Below, piece by piece: positions 39,201 to 47,797 of a stretch of DNA of 64,000 nt. A program made the position numbers and the translations under genes. The DNA is from Acinetobacter kanungonis. Its GTDB lineage: Bacteria; Pseudomonadota; Gammaproteobacteria; Pseudomonadales; Moraxellaceae. The stretch is from the NCBI RefSeq assembly GCF_009939195.1, contig NZ_JAACKC010000002.1, positions 248,001-312,000 of the forward strand, written 5' to 3'. The notes under the pieces were generated by a model. It was not told where the DNA came from and made no database searches. It saw nothing but the letters and a program-made list of their open reading frames with translations. Positions within the stretch are counted from its first letter, which is position 1. Each line of letters opens with the position of its first letter.

Positions 39201-40254
39201 TAGTATTGTAAGTCGTATTAGTACATTAGACCGCGATGCTGATGGATTAACTGATCATTTATATTTTGGTGATTTGGGTGGGCAAGTATTTCGTATTGAT
39301 TTAAACAATAATGCTACAGCCGCTTCAGGATTAGGAAAAAGAGTAACTCGACTTGCTAATCTAGCAACGGCAATTACTGATACTGGGTATACGAGTAGCA
39401 ATACCTATTTAAATGAAAATGCGCCACGCTTTTATGAGCCTGCTACAGTGACTATTCATGATGAAGGGGGGAAAACCTTTATAGTTGTTGGTATCGCATC
39501 AGGAGACAGAAGTACACCATTGGATGTTGCTCCAACAATTGGTCGTGAGGGAATGTTACCTACAACAGCTTTGTCTACTAAACCAGTTAATAATGTGTAT
39601 GGGATCATTGATACCGATTTTTCAATGAGAAATCTTATTACAGGGTCACCAACGCTAACAACTGTAAATAAAACCCTTGCCGATTTAATACGTAATCCTC
39701 AGGTGTTGCCATCTGGAACTACGAGTGTCTTAAACCGTTTTATCTTGAATGGGCAAATACAGAAATTTGGCTGGTATCGTTCTTTATCCAGCCTTTATGA
39801 TGGAACTGAAAAGGCGAATAATGTATTTAGACGTGAAGGTGGCTTAAAAGCCTTTGAAGAGCCTGTAGCTTTAACAAATCACTTATTGGTATCAGTATAT
39901 GATCCTGAAGGAGATGGTGTTTCTCCAAATGATCCTTGTAATCCACGTATTGTAGGTGAAACAGATTGGCAGAGATTTTGCCTACCATTTGGCGCTTGTT
40001 TAAATGCTGATGGAACACTAAATAGCTCATCAGAGTCTAAAACAGGGTTTAAACTAACTAGTAATAATAAAAATAGTAATGTTTTGGGTAGTGGTATTCG
40101 AGGAATTTCATTTGTTGCGAAAAGTGAGGGTTCTGGTAGTCCATCGTCAGGAAGTTGTGGGCGTTTAACAATGTCTGGAAATACTGCCGGGACAGGTGAA
40201 TGGCAATGTACCAGCCATTTTATTCCAACTCAATGGTATGAGCGTTATCGTTAA
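36220..40254 (+). CDS. pilY1: PilY1/ComC-type pilus tip adhesin and assembly factor
   Basis: 1344 residues. Seen: an N-terminal signal (WLAVCASSLTMSWLMVSSVVRAS), a von Willebrand A-like region with the MIDAS-type DTSGS at residues 53-57, a long variable Ser/Thr-rich middle, and a C-terminal PilY1 beta-propeller (SLGGIVHSYPVQL; FGTMEGGLHIVDASNG; YGGMRMGGGSYYGLD). An EF-hand-like calcium loop DRDADGLTD lies at 1004-1012 (LYFGDLGGQVFRIDL follows). PilY1 controls extension/retraction and adhesion; ComC of A. baylyi is the counterpart needed for transformation. Part of the minor pilin operon. Confidence 0.92.
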   Translation: MNNKFKRNKLWLAVCASSLTMSWLMVSSVVRASDLQIYAVPESGKKTLIMMLDTSGSMDGYDNCQTTKTSPYQETVTIGGVSQTISYTRDSTSSGCSSGRRKYTRLSRLQDGMFAFLNSDNSELPRTSVGLGNYSANGDGKTGQILVPAAPLGVVGSEQRAKLKKAIANLTASSYTPTAHAYAEAAAYLMGTSTYAVDNIPVTAYKEIFRIERTGGIFNRKYSVYECNNSWNNTSQSGSNYFQTCAQWKTTAYLSNLSSEPSNSMLPSYEARDSDYSGNLRYYYTYQDTTYSQVNNTGIANSKIKDATYSGIVVDRTASDATARYSSPLPTVANRQSCDGQGVYILSDGEANRSSNEEALSVMRASLTPTYASTLNCSDSLVDANGNTAASALGCMANYAKKLFNPSTNPSGVSIKTAFVGFGSDMNSMTESYVKSSCQLSSRAYNDPITKTAPNDRCSPGTTFGVPAPSSQTAYDGGYGNGGFFIADTDNEVTQSVLEFIRNLGSAPLAPLTTGAIAVPYDALNPKTLDTTGYLRALEPNPASTSLSWRGNLKKYETILSGTNAGAFRDKSGNLVYNSTGDFSKTTKDYWNSGTTIGATSYSYDDGGNIEIGGVRWHMPVPILGQAEERNARNEIVKYAYASSGVVRNFYTDAGAYDATSTNLAALSGSSSGTTLLQIPTSPSGGYTTAPNNSASYILNQFATATTIKDYPVLLKRKLLNYLGFNLELTTDTLPTTLSVSNEPYFSLGGIVHSYPVQLTYSGTLDANGDLTSTRDRSILFGTMEGGLHIVDASNGDEQSVFVPVEILNDTVKSKALSPTATDVTAPSHGVDGAWVADPAYTMTSSTSGTTTTTKVTASRMNVYGGMRMGGGSYYGLDALNPKKPKLLFRINSNTSGYGDMGQSWSKPVLANVRYGGVIKRVMIIGGGYDQCYENPNFKLGATGLTYPNSSCNGKSTAKGNAVYLVDASNGDLIWSATYDSSALDTDGKKYLKHSIVSRISTLDRDADGLTDHLYFGDLGGQVFRIDLNNNATAASGLGKRVTRLANLATAITDTGYTSSNTYLNENAPRFYEPATVTIHDEGGKTFIVVGIASGDRSTPLDVAPTIGREGMLPTTALSTKPVNNVYGIIDTDFSMRNLITGSPTLTTVNKTLADLIRNPQVLPSGTTSVLNRFILNGQIQKFGWYRSLSSLYDGTEKANNVFRREGGLKAFEEPVALTNHLLVSVYDPEGDGVSPNDPCNPRIVGETDWQRFCLPFGACLNADGTLNSSSESKTGFKLTSNNKNSNVLGSGIRGISFVAKSEGSGSPSSGSCGRLTMSGNTAGTGEWQCTSHFIPTQWYERYR

Positions 40255-40266
40255 TAGGACTTATGC

Positions 40267-40743
40267 ATGAATAGATCTTTAACGCTAAAATTCAATCAGG
40301 GATTTACCCTGATTGAATTGATGATAGTGGTATTGGTAATCGCTATTTTTGCTGCAATTGCATTCCCTGGTTATCAAGCTTATGCTCGTAAAGCGAATGC
40401 AGCTTTCGCTCAACAGGAAATATTAAAATTAGCTGATCAATTAGAAAGGCACAAGTCCAGAAATTTTAGTTATAGGAATTTTACGCCAACATCAGTAACA
40501 CTTAGTCGAGGGGGGTATACTCTGACTGTTACGGATGATACGAGTGCTGGAAATGCATTAAACTCTTCTGCAACAAATGGTCAGACTTGGGTTATCAAAG
40601 CTACAACTACGGATAATCAGCAAATGAAGATACTTGCGAAAAGTTCTGGGCTACGTTGTCAAAGTAGAACTGCAACAGCTGTAGATAATGATTGTTCGAG
40701 TGCAGTATGTACAATTTGTGAAACAAACAGTGAGGCTTGGTGA
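40267..40743 (+). CDS. Pilin-like protein PilE/ComE-like
   Basis: 158 residues. Leader MNRSLTLKFNQG then [27 protein letters not shown] with Glu5, and a C-terminal domain with four Cys (GLRCQS, NDCSSAVCTIC), the last ones clustered. Overlaps the next pilin gene by one base (TGATG). Corresponds by position to the comE/comF pair downstream of comC in A. baylyi; which of the two is which is uncertain. Confidence 0.83.
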   Translation: MNRSLTLKFNQGFTLIELMIVVLVIAIFAAIAFPGYQAYARKANAAFAQQEILKLADQLERHKSRNFSYRNFTPTSVTLSRGGYTLTVTDDTSAGNALNSSATNGQTWVIKATTTDNQQMKILAKSSGLRCQSRTATAVDNDCSSAVCTICETNSEAW

Positions 40744-41171
40744 TGCGAAATGGATTTACATTGATCGAGTTAATGATAGTAGTCGCTATTATTGGAATTA
40801 TTGCGGTCATAGCATTACCTAGTTACTCGCAATATAAAAAAAGAGTAAATCGTTCTGATGTCCAAACAGAAATGATAAATATTGCTCAGAGAATGGAATC
40901 CTATAAATTAGCTAATTTTAAGTATCCTTCAGATAATACTGTAAATCCACTCTATGGAGGTAAAACCTATCCTTCGGTTGGCACGGCTTTATTTACATTG
41001 ACTTTTACGACATTAAATGACAACACTTGGATAATGACAGCCACACCAATTTCGACAACTTCGCAAGCTGGGGATGGGATTATTTGTTTAAATGACCAAG
41101 GACAAAAATATTGGGCAAAGGCAGCCACAACTTGCGCACTGTCTGCGACATCAGTTTGGGATGGTCGCTAA
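40743..41171 (+). CDS. Pilin-like protein PilE/ComF-like
   Basis: 142 residues from ATG 40743. Very short leader MRNG, then [27 protein letters not shown] with Glu5. Typical PilE-type C-terminal part with WIMTATP, GDGIICLNDQGQKYWAKAATTC. GAGG lies 7 bases upstream. An in-frame TTG at 40737 is possible but unnecessary. Last gene of the minor pilin operon before the rpsP operon. Confidence 0.84.
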   Translation: MRNGFTLIELMIVVAIIGIIAVIALPSYSQYKKRVNRSDVQTEMINIAQRMESYKLANFKYPSDNTVNPLYGGKTYPSVGTALFTLTFTTLNDNTWIMTATPISTTSQAGDGIICLNDQGQKYWAKAATTCALSATSVWDGR

Positions 41172-41317
41172 CTTTCAAATTCAAAACTGTGGATAAATCA
41201 TTTTTTGATCTTTCCCTTAAGCTGAATTTAGCGTAGAATATTGCCCTCTATGAAAGGGGTTTGAAGTGTATCGATGGTCGGTACAGGGATAATCCGTAAA
41301 AACTATAAGGTTGTATC

Positions 41318-41575
41318 ATGGTAGTTATTCGTCTTGCACGCGGTGGTGCTAAAAAACGTCCGTTCTATCAAATCATTGTGACTGATAGCCGTAATGCACG
41401 TGACGGTCGTTTCATCGAACGTATCGGTTTCTTCAACCCTACAGCTCAAGGTAAAGCAGAAAAACTTCGTTTAGATGCTGACCGTTTTGCTCACTGGGTT
41501 TCTCAAGGTGCTCAACCTTCTGACCGTGTTGCTTCTTTAGCTGCTCAAGCTAAGAAAGCTGCAGCTACTGCATAA
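41318..41575 (+). CDS. rpsP: 30S ribosomal protein bS16
   Basis: 85 residues. Begins [21 protein letters not shown] and includes [19 protein letters not shown], the S16 signature. Binds 16S rRNA during 30S assembly. AAGG lies upstream of the ATG. First gene of rpsP-rimM-trmD-rplS. TAGAAT at 41234-41239 is a possible -10 without a clear -35. Confidence 0.97.
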   Translation: MVVIRLARGGAKKRPFYQIIVTDSRNARDGRFIERIGFFNPTAQGKAEKLRLDADRFAHWVSQGAQPSDRVASLAAQAKKAAATA

Positions 41576-41603
41576 TTTTTGCGAATTAAGTAGTAGGTAG
41601 CCC

Positions 41604-42152
41604 ATGACACCAACACAGAATGTTCCCGAAGATCGTATTCAGATTGGACAGTTACGTTCAGCATATGGATTAAATGGGTGGCTCTGGGTCTATTCCAATA
41701 CAGAACCTATGAGCAACATCTTTGACTACCTGCCTTGGTACATTGAGACCAAAGCAGGTTGGCAACAAGTTGATGTAAAACGTTGGAAACCGCATGGCAA
41801 AGGCTTGGTTGTTTCGCTAAAAGGTGTGAGTGATCGTACTGCGGCGGATAATCTGGTTGGCGCAAATGTCTGGATTTCAAAATCGCAACTGCCTCAAGCA
41901 GGCGTGGACGAGTATTATTGGTCGGATTTAAAAGGCTTAACCGTGTTAGGTCTGGATGATGAAGAACAAGAAGTCAATCTCGGTCAAATCCATGAACTGT
42001 TTGAAACAGGGGCTAACGATGTGATGGTGGTTCGCGCAACTGCTGAAAGTGTCGATAGCGAAGAGCGTATGATTCCATGGCATAAAGATGTGGTACAACG
42101 CGTTGATCTTGAAGCTGGTCGTATCTACGTGAATTGGGGCGTAGATTACTAA
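41604..42152 (+). CDS. rimM: Ribosome maturation factor RimM
   Basis: 182 residues. Binds S19 and the 30S head during late maturation. Seen: IGQLRSAYGLNGWLWVYSNTEP (RimM N-domain), YYWSDLKGLTVLG and a PRC-barrel C-domain ending MIPWHKDVVQRVDLEAGRIYV. Lies 28 bases after rpsP. Confidence 0.95.
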   Translation: MTPTQNVPEDRIQIGQLRSAYGLNGWLWVYSNTEPMSNIFDYLPWYIETKAGWQQVDVKRWKPHGKGLVVSLKGVSDRTAADNLVGANVWISKSQLPQAGVDEYYWSDLKGLTVLGLDDEEQEVNLGQIHELFETGANDVMVVRATAESVDSEERMIPWHKDVVQRVDLEAGRIYVNWGVDY

Positions 42153-42179
42153 TTATTTTTGGAAATACGGGGGTCTGCG

Positions 42180-42923
42180 ATGTTTTTTGCAGTCATTACG
42201 CTTTTTCCTGAAATGTTTGAAGCGATTACAGCCTACGGTATTAGCGGGCGCGCAGCAAAACGTGACATTGTGCAAATCCATTGTATTAATCCACGTGAAT
42301 TTGCTGAGGGCAACTACAAAAGAGTGGATGAACGTCCCTTTGGTGGTGGTCCTGGTATGGTGATGATGGCTGAGCCTTTGGCGAAAGCGATTCAACGTGC
42401 CAAACAGCTTGCAGAGCAAGCGGGAGCGGTTCATGTTCCTGTGGTGTATATGTCACCGCAAGGCAAAACCCTGAATGAGCCAGCAGTACAGCAGTTCGTC
42501 GATTATGATGGCTTGATTGTGCTATGTGGGCGTTATGAAGGGGTCGATGAACGTTTAATCCAAAAATATGTTGATCAGGAATGGTCGATAGGGGATTACG
42601 TTTTATCGGGTGGCGAGCTTCCTGCGATGGTGCTGTTAGATAGTGTAATTCGGAGACTTCCGGGTGCCATGTCTGATGAGCAATCTCATGTGCAAGATTC
42701 TTTTGTGGATGGTCTGTTAGATTGCCCACAATATACCAAGCCAGACCATTTTGAAGGATTGGATGTACCTGAAGTCTTGAAATCGGGACATCATGCCAAT
42801 ATCGAGAAATGGCGATTTTTGCAGCGTTATCAACGTACTCTTGAACGCCGACCTGAGTTGGTGGAAAAGGTGGAGTTGAGCAAGCAGCAAAAAAAATGGC
42901 TCAAAGATTTATCAGGAAAATAA
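42180..42923 (+). CDS. trmD: tRNA (guanine-37-N1) methyltransferase
   Basis: 247 residues. SPOUT methyltransferase making m1G37, which prevents frameshifting. Seen: [42 protein letters not shown], the knotted SAM site ([28 protein letters not shown]). I start at ATG 42180 with GGGGG upstream; the open frame reaches TTG 42159 but the conserved N-terminus is [10 protein letters not shown]. Confidence 0.96.
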   Translation: MFFAVITLFPEMFEAITAYGISGRAAKRDIVQIHCINPREFAEGNYKRVDERPFGGGPGMVMMAEPLAKAIQRAKQLAEQAGAVHVPVVYMSPQGKTLNEPAVQQFVDYDGLIVLCGRYEGVDERLIQKYVDQEWSIGDYVLSGGELPAMVLLDSVIRRLPGAMSDEQSHVQDSFVDGLLDCPQYTKPDHFEGLDVPEVLKSGHHANIEKWRFLQRYQRTLERRPELVEKVELSKQQKKWLKDLSGK

Positions 42924-43101
42924 CTTTAGGTTATTTACTGAAGCCAATACTTGAGCGGTTGTGTTGAAGTATTGTTTATTAGGCTCTTTATGCATTGAAG
43001 CGGTCAGGCATAAAGGGAAAGTCAATCGGGTCTATGCGCTTTAGCCTCTATACCCAGTGGATCTCAGACCTCTTCTGACCCACACATATTGGAGATACCC
43101 C
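42924..43101 (+). other. Structured leader between trmD and rplS
   Basis: 178 bases without a gene, containing two imperfectly similar hairpins: AATACTT/AAGTATT (42946-42952, 42966-42972) and CTTTATGC/GCATAAAG (42985-42992, 43007-43014). Their loops share a GAGCGGTTGTG / GAAGCGGTCAG-like sequence. Possible r-protein leader or processing signal. Confidence 0.45.
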
Positions 43102-43476
43102 ATGAGCGGTAAGCATCCTTTAGTACAAGCTGTTGAAAATGCACAGCTTAAACAAGACATCCCAGCTTTTGCACCAGGTGACACTGTTATCGTTCAGGTA
43201 AAAGTAAAAGAAGGTGATCGTGAGCGTCTTCAAGCATTTGAAGGTGTTGTAATCGCGAAGAAAAACCGTGGTTTGAACTCTGCGTTCACAGTACGTAAAA
43301 TTTCTAGCGGTGTTGGTGTTGAGCGTGTTTTCCAAACTCACTCTCCAATCGTTGCTAAAATCGAAGTGAAACGTCGTGGTGACGTTCGTCGTGCTAAACT
43401 TTACTACCTACGTGAATTGTCTGGTAAAGCTGCACGTATTCGTGAAAAGTTACCAGCTCGTAAAACTGAAGCTTAA
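43102..43476 (+). CDS. rplS: 50S ribosomal protein bL19
   Basis: 124 residues from ATG 43102 ([15 protein letters not shown]), with GGAG 7 bases upstream; an upstream in-frame ATG at 43057 is not supported. Seen: [33 protein letters not shown] split over the core and the [16 protein letters not shown] signature. Last gene of the rpsP operon, followed by a strong terminator. Confidence 0.96.
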   Translation: MSGKHPLVQAVENAQLKQDIPAFAPGDTVIVQVKVKEGDRERLQAFEGVVIAKKNRGLNSAFTVRKISSGVGVERVFQTHSPIVAKIEVKRRGDVRRAKLYYLRELSGKAARIREKLPARKTEA

Positions 43477-43493
43477 TCAGTTTTATTTGAGTG

Positions 43494-43525
43494 AAAAAAA
43501 TGCGCCGTTTGGCGCATTTTTTTTT
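43494..43525 (+). terminator. Bidirectional terminator between rplS and the lipase genes
   Basis: A7 then TGCGCC, a GTTT loop, GGCGCA and T9. It serves rplS and the converging lipase operon. Confidence 0.93.
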
Positions 43526-43535
43526 GCTGATGACT

Positions 43536-44507
43536 TTATAGTCCTTGTAGTTTTAAGCGGTTGGCATGTTGACGATAGATATCGACAGGATCAGGAGAAA
43601 AGACTGAACGTAAGGCGAAGAACTGATTGATCACATCTAAATGATTCCAGTTGTAATTGTCACGAATGGTCTTGCCATATTTGGCACTACAACGAGAGAC
43701 CAAGCCATCATTGTCATTTGGCGCTTGCATCAGTAATCCTGTGGCAGCCAATACCGAGTCTGGATCAAGAATATTGGTTAAGGTTGAATTACCAGAGAAA
43801 GAATAGAAGTAAATGCCATTTTCGATAGAAGCTCCTTCACCACAAGCTGATTTAGGCATACCAAGTGTATATTTTTGGGCAAAGGTTTTAGAACCTGCCT
43901 GACTTAAGCTGATACCCGCTGCCAGTGCATCATGCGGTAGGGAGTTTGGGTCCTGTTGCTGTGCCCAGACAATGGCCTGAGAACCGAAATTGATCAGACT
44001 AACCAAGGGTCGTTCGAGGGGTGTGCCTTGAGCTGAGATAATTAGATCAGCAACAGGTGAGCCTTTGAGTGGGCTTGAAATGGCGGTGGCAGAAGCGACT
44101 TTAGCTGGCGCGATATTGGAAACATAGGCAATGCTGTGTCCACCATGACTGTGCCCCAGTAAATTGACTTTGTTTGCCCCCGTAATCGCTAAAATCTCAT
44201 CGACTTGTTGTAGCAGTTGCTCACCGCGAACCTCAGAGCTGTTGAATGGGGAAACACGGGTTGCCCATGCATTGGCGCCATTGCGTGCTAAATCGGGTAA
44301 TATTTGATACCAATAATCCACACCAAGTTCATCTGTACCTGCACGAATCCAGCCTCCCATCCCATGTGCGAACACGAGGGGATATTTGGTTTTGGCATAA
44401 CTGGAGGTCACATATTTGGCTTGAATTTGTGATGCGCTGGCGTGCACTTGCGTGGTACTCAGCACACAGGTTGATAGCAATCCAGCTATCAAGAGTCCAT
44501 ATTTCAT
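43536..44507 (-). CDS. Secreted triacylglycerol lipase (family I.1/I.2), copy 2
   Basis: 323 residues. Seen: a Sec signal peptide (LLIAGLLSTCVLSTTQVHASA), an oxyanion-region HGMGG, DYWYQILPDLARNGA, nucleophile elbow GHSHGG (Ser120), NDNDGLVSRCS with the acid and a Cys for the conserved disulfide, catalytic His in WNHLD, and the terminal YRQHANRLKLQGL. Homologous to Pseudomonas LipA, which folds with a Lif chaperone and leaves by type II secretion. GAGGAAG precedes the start. Paralogue of the gene at 44674. Confidence 0.93.
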   Translation of the reverse strand: MKYGLLIAGLLSTCVLSTTQVHASASQIQAKYVTSSYAKTKYPLVFAHGMGGWIRAGTDELGVDYWYQILPDLARNGANAWATRVSPFNSSEVRGEQLLQQVDEILAITGANKVNLLGHSHGGHSIAYVSNIAPAKVASATAISSPLKGSPVADLIISAQGTPLERPLVSLINFGSQAIVWAQQQDPNSLPHDALAAGISLSQAGSKTFAQKYTLGMPKSACGEGASIENGIYFYSFSGNSTLTNILDPDSVLAATGLLMQAPNDNDGLVSRCSAKYGKTIRDNYNWNHLDVINQFFALRSVFSPDPVDIYRQHANRLKLQGL

Positions 44508-44673
44508 TGATCTTCCTCTTTTTTAATTTTTCTACCGACAATGATCATTGTCAGCCATGAGTATAAAGAGCAGAGCGAAATTAGGTTTTGAAATCCGATT
44601 AAATAAAATACAGTGTGTAACTAAATAATTCAAAAAAATCTCTCTGAAGATTGCCCCAGAGAGAATAGAGATA

Positions 44674-45657
44674 TTACAGTCCTTGCAGTTTTAGACGGTT
44701 GGCGTGTTGACGGTAGACATCGACCGGATCGGGACTAAACAGCCCGCGTAATCCCAAGACCTGATTGACCTCATCTAAATGGTTCCAATCATAATTATCA
44801 CGGATGACCTTACCAAAATGGGTGCTGCAACGTGCAACCAAGCCATCATTGTCGGTGCTGATATACGAGATTGGTGCAAGCAGGGAGATGGCACTGTCTG
44901 CAACATCAATGATATTGGTCACTTGGGATGTCCCTGTCCATGAGTAATAGTAGATGCCATTATTGGAGGTAGCCCCACTTTTGCTACAGTCTGCAGCCAA
45001 TGCGGTTGTCGGATATTTCTGGTTGAAGACTTGCGAACCCTGTTCACTGATTGAGGTGAGCGAGGCATGCAAATCACTCTTCAACGCAGGATTACCTTCG
45101 GCAAAGGTAATTAGTGGCCCAATAATATAATCCGTAGCGATACTCAGGAGCTGCGAACCCGCTTGGTTTGAAAGTAGATCATCAGCCACTTTGGAACCTC
45201 TAAAGGTCGCACCGACCCCAGTTAAGGATGCGACATATTGCGGTTTGACGGCTTCGACATAACGAATCGTTGGTCCTCCGTGGCTATGTCCAATCAGGTT
45301 GACTTTAGGCTTACCAGTAATAGCGAGGACCTCTTCGACTTGTTGTAACAGTTGCTCCCCACGAACTTCGGTCGATTCTAAAGGTGAGATCTGCGCAGCA
45401 AAAGTGGTTGCCCCATTACGCGCTAAATCGGGCAGAATTTGATACCAGTAATCTAAACCAAATTCAGCAACCCCAACGCGGCTAAAGCCAAACATACCAT
45501 GGGTAAACAATAAGGGATATTTGGTTTTGGCGTAGCTACTTTGTGCAGTCGCATTGACGCTGAGTACGCCTGCAGTGAGCGAGCTGCTGCTGAGTCCAAT
45601 ACAGGTGGCTAAACCAAGTAGTGAAAGGCTATGTGCTATTTTTTTCGTTTTATACAT
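44674..45657 (-). CDS. lipA: Secreted triacylglycerol lipase (family I.1/I.2), copy 1
   Basis: 327 residues from the start at 45657 (MYKTKKIAHSLSL), chosen because AGGAT lies just upstream; the frame is open to 45681. Signal peptide, then HGMFGFSRVGV, GLDYWYQILPDLARNG, nucleophile elbow GHSHGG (Ser125), NDGLVARCS, WNHLDEVNQ and YRQHANRLKLQGL. It differs clearly from copy 2 in the middle (lid and calcium regions), so this is an old duplication rather than an assembly repeat. Directly downstream of the foldase gene (35 bases). Confidence 0.94.
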   Translation of the reverse strand: MYKTKKIAHSLSLLGLATCIGLSSSSLTAGVLSVNATAQSSYAKTKYPLLFTHGMFGFSRVGVAEFGLDYWYQILPDLARNGATTFAAQISPLESTEVRGEQLLQQVEEVLAITGKPKVNLIGHSHGGPTIRYVEAVKPQYVASLTGVGATFRGSKVADDLLSNQAGSQLLSIATDYIIGPLITFAEGNPALKSDLHASLTSISEQGSQVFNQKYPTTALAADCSKSGATSNNGIYYYSWTGTSQVTNIIDVADSAISLLAPISYISTDNDGLVARCSTHFGKVIRDNYDWNHLDEVNQVLGLRGLFSPDPVDVYRQHANRLKLQGL

Positions 45658-45692
45658 ATTTTCATCCTGAAAAAAGGTCATGAGATACAGAA

Positions 45693-46730
45693 TTATTCTG
45701 CGAAAGGTAATTTCCCTCCTGCGTCGTGCGTAGTTTCAAAAGTGCCAAGTCGTAATTGTTCTTGTGGATTTTTAAATTGTTGCTGACGTAATTGTGCAAT
45801 CGCTTGTTGTTGTGCTGATTCACTCATGTGGCTATTCAATATCTGATCACGTTGCGCTAAATAATTATTCACTCGTGATTTCCATTGTCCACGTTCCTGA
45901 TCCAGCTGCTCTAGACGTTGAGTTGCTTCTGCGCCAACCAGATTCATGCGCATTTGGCGAAGTTCAGCAGCAGAACCGCCACGCGCTTTAATATCGCTGC
46001 TTAGTTTACGCAGATCATCTAATTTAGATAATTGTTCTAGATTTTCTCGCCAATCTTCAGGCAATTGAGCAAACAGTTCTTTTAATTTTTGTGCTTTTTC
46101 TATTTCGCTGAGGGACTGGTCCGCCATAATCGACATACGGTTTAAGGTATATTCATGGTAAATATTCTCTGCACCAAAGAGCCCCTCTATTTCATCATTT
46201 GAGAAGAATTGATTGCGTAGATTCTTAATCAGTCCAAAAACCTTACGATAGTATTCAGGATCTTGCTTATTTAAATTCGGTTCTTGCAAGTTGCCTAATT
46301 GCACACGGTAATCGAGATAGCGATTCCATAGATCCAGAATTTGGCTTAAAGCAGGCTCTTGATAGCTTTTTTGCAGATACAGTGCAAAATCTTGCTTGAT
46401 TTGCTCCAGCTGTTTTTCACCATATTGCGTGATGAAATATTCAAAGCAGTTTCGGGTTTGTTCATTCACGATTAAATGCTGGCTTTGATCTAAGCTGATT
46501 TGACAATTCACCTCCGTATCTTGCTGACTTGGACTGCCAAAGGCTTGGGCTAAATTGGATGATAAGCCTGCGTGGGCTGTGCGAACTGAACTAGAGTCCT
46601 GCGTTGATGGCGTGAGGGAATTTGAGGTAGCGTTCGAGCCTGTGGTGGCACTCGGCGCCAACCAGACTAAAAAGCCCAGCAGAATAACAACCACGATGGC
46701 GAGTACCAGCCATAATTTCTTTTTTTGCAT
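45693..46730 (-). CDS. lifO: Lipase-specific foldase (lipase chaperone)
   Basis: 345 residues (also called lipB). Membrane-anchored periplasmic steric chaperone for the lipases. Seen: one N-terminal membrane helix (residues 7-25), a Ser/Thr-rich linker, then the lipase-contact motif RNCFEYF (residues 93-99), corresponding to the RxxFDY(F/C)L motif of Lif proteins, and long charged helices wrapping the lipase. It precedes both lipase genes, so the operon order is foldase then lipases. Confidence 0.93.
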   Translation of the reverse strand: MQKKKLWLVLAIVVVILLGFLVWLAPSATTGSNATSNSLTPSTQDSSSVRTAHAGLSSNLAQAFGSPSQQDTEVNCQISLDQSQHLIVNEQTRNCFEYFITQYGEKQLEQIKQDFALYLQKSYQEPALSQILDLWNRYLDYRVQLGNLQEPNLNKQDPEYYRKVFGLIKNLRNQFFSNDEIEGLFGAENIYHEYTLNRMSIMADQSLSEIEKAQKLKELFAQLPEDWRENLEQLSKLDDLRKLSSDIKARGGSAAELRQMRMNLVGAEATQRLEQLDQERGQWKSRVNNYLAQRDQILNSHMSESAQQQAIAQLRQQQFKNPQEQLRLGTFETTHDAGGKLPFAE

Positions 46731-46881
46731 ATCCTATGCCTAACATCCATTTTTAATTTTTATTGGGTTCATCTTGAACTTGTTTTATTGTGCAATGTGA
46801 ATGCAAATAAACAACAGAAAAGTTGTAAAACTAGATGAGCGGTTGTTAGTATGGCGACAGTTGAAATACGTGTTCTGAGTT

Positions 46882-47787
46882 ATGAAATCATCTGCTGCAA
46901 AAATCCAGCGCCGCGCGGTTCATGGGGTATTTTTGTTAAATAAACCCTTGGGTATTAGTTCAAATGCAGCATTACAAAAAGTACGCTGGTTATTGCGAGC
47001 AGAGAAAGCAGGACATACAGGCGCTTTGGACCCGCTGGCTTCAGGTTTATTACCGATTTGTTTTGGTGAAGCCACCAAGTTTTCGCATTTTTTATTAGAT
47101 TCGACCAAACGTTATCAAACTACGGTTCAGCTTGGGCACAGTACGACGACAGGTGATGTTGAAGGTGAAGTCTTGTTGGAACAAGCTGTACCTGAACTGA
47201 CGGAAGAGCGTATTCAACAAGTCTTGCAGCAGTTTGAGGGGGAGATTCAACAAATTCCACCCATGTATTCGGCACTCAAAAAACAGGGTCGTCCGCTATA
47301 TGAGTTGGCGCGTAAAGGGATTGAGGTTGAGCGTGACGCACGCCCAATTACCATTGAAGCCATTCAGCTGCTTTCTTTTACGGAAAACAGTGTGACCTTA
47401 GATGTGACGTGTTCTAAAGGCACTTATATACGTGTGCTGGGTGAAGATATTGCCAAAGCCTTAGGTACGTATGGGCATTTGACTTATTTACACCGCATTC
47501 AAACGGGTCATTTTGAACTGATTCCAAGTTATACCATTGAATATTTAGAAGGCTTAACCGAACAGGAGCGTGAAGCACTGCTGTTGCCTGTGTATGCGCC
47601 TGTCCAGCATTTTACCCAGATTCAAGTGCCTGAAGGTCGGGCAGAATATTTTAGTCGTGGTATGGAAAGTAATATTGATCATGCTGCGGAAGCCCAAGTG
47701 CTGGTGTTTGATGGGGAAAAGTGCCTTGGATTAGCCGAAATTAATGAGCGAAAGCGTTTAATTCCTAAACGTGTTTTGAATCTGTAG
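46882..47787 (+). CDS. truB: tRNA pseudouridine-55 synthase
   Basis: 301 residues. Makes pseudouridine 55 in the T loop. Seen: [30 protein letters not shown] with catalytic Asp50, [11 protein letters not shown], and a C-terminal PUA-like region. It is not next to rbfA here. Divergent from lifO over 151 bases. Confidence 0.96.
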   Translation: MKSSAAKIQRRAVHGVFLLNKPLGISSNAALQKVRWLLRAEKAGHTGALDPLASGLLPICFGEATKFSHFLLDSTKRYQTTVQLGHSTTTGDVEGEVLLEQAVPELTEERIQQVLQQFEGEIQQIPPMYSALKKQGRPLYELARKGIEVERDARPITIEAIQLLSFTENSVTLDVTCSKGTYIRVLGEDIAKALGTYGHLTYLHRIQTGHFELIPSYTIEYLEGLTEQEREALLLPVYAPVQHFTQIQVPEGRAEYFSRGMESNIDHAAEAQVLVFDGEKCLGLAEINERKRLIPKRVLNL

Positions 47788-47797
47788 GTGGCTGACA

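Noticed and set aside
41188..41196. DnaA box before rpsP as part of a replication origin
   Set aside because: A single box is expected by chance and no dnaA/dnaN or AT-rich unwinding region is near.
43536..45657. Tandem lipase genes as an assembly duplication
   Set aside because: The two proteins differ throughout the middle and signal peptide; only active-site and C-terminal blocks match.
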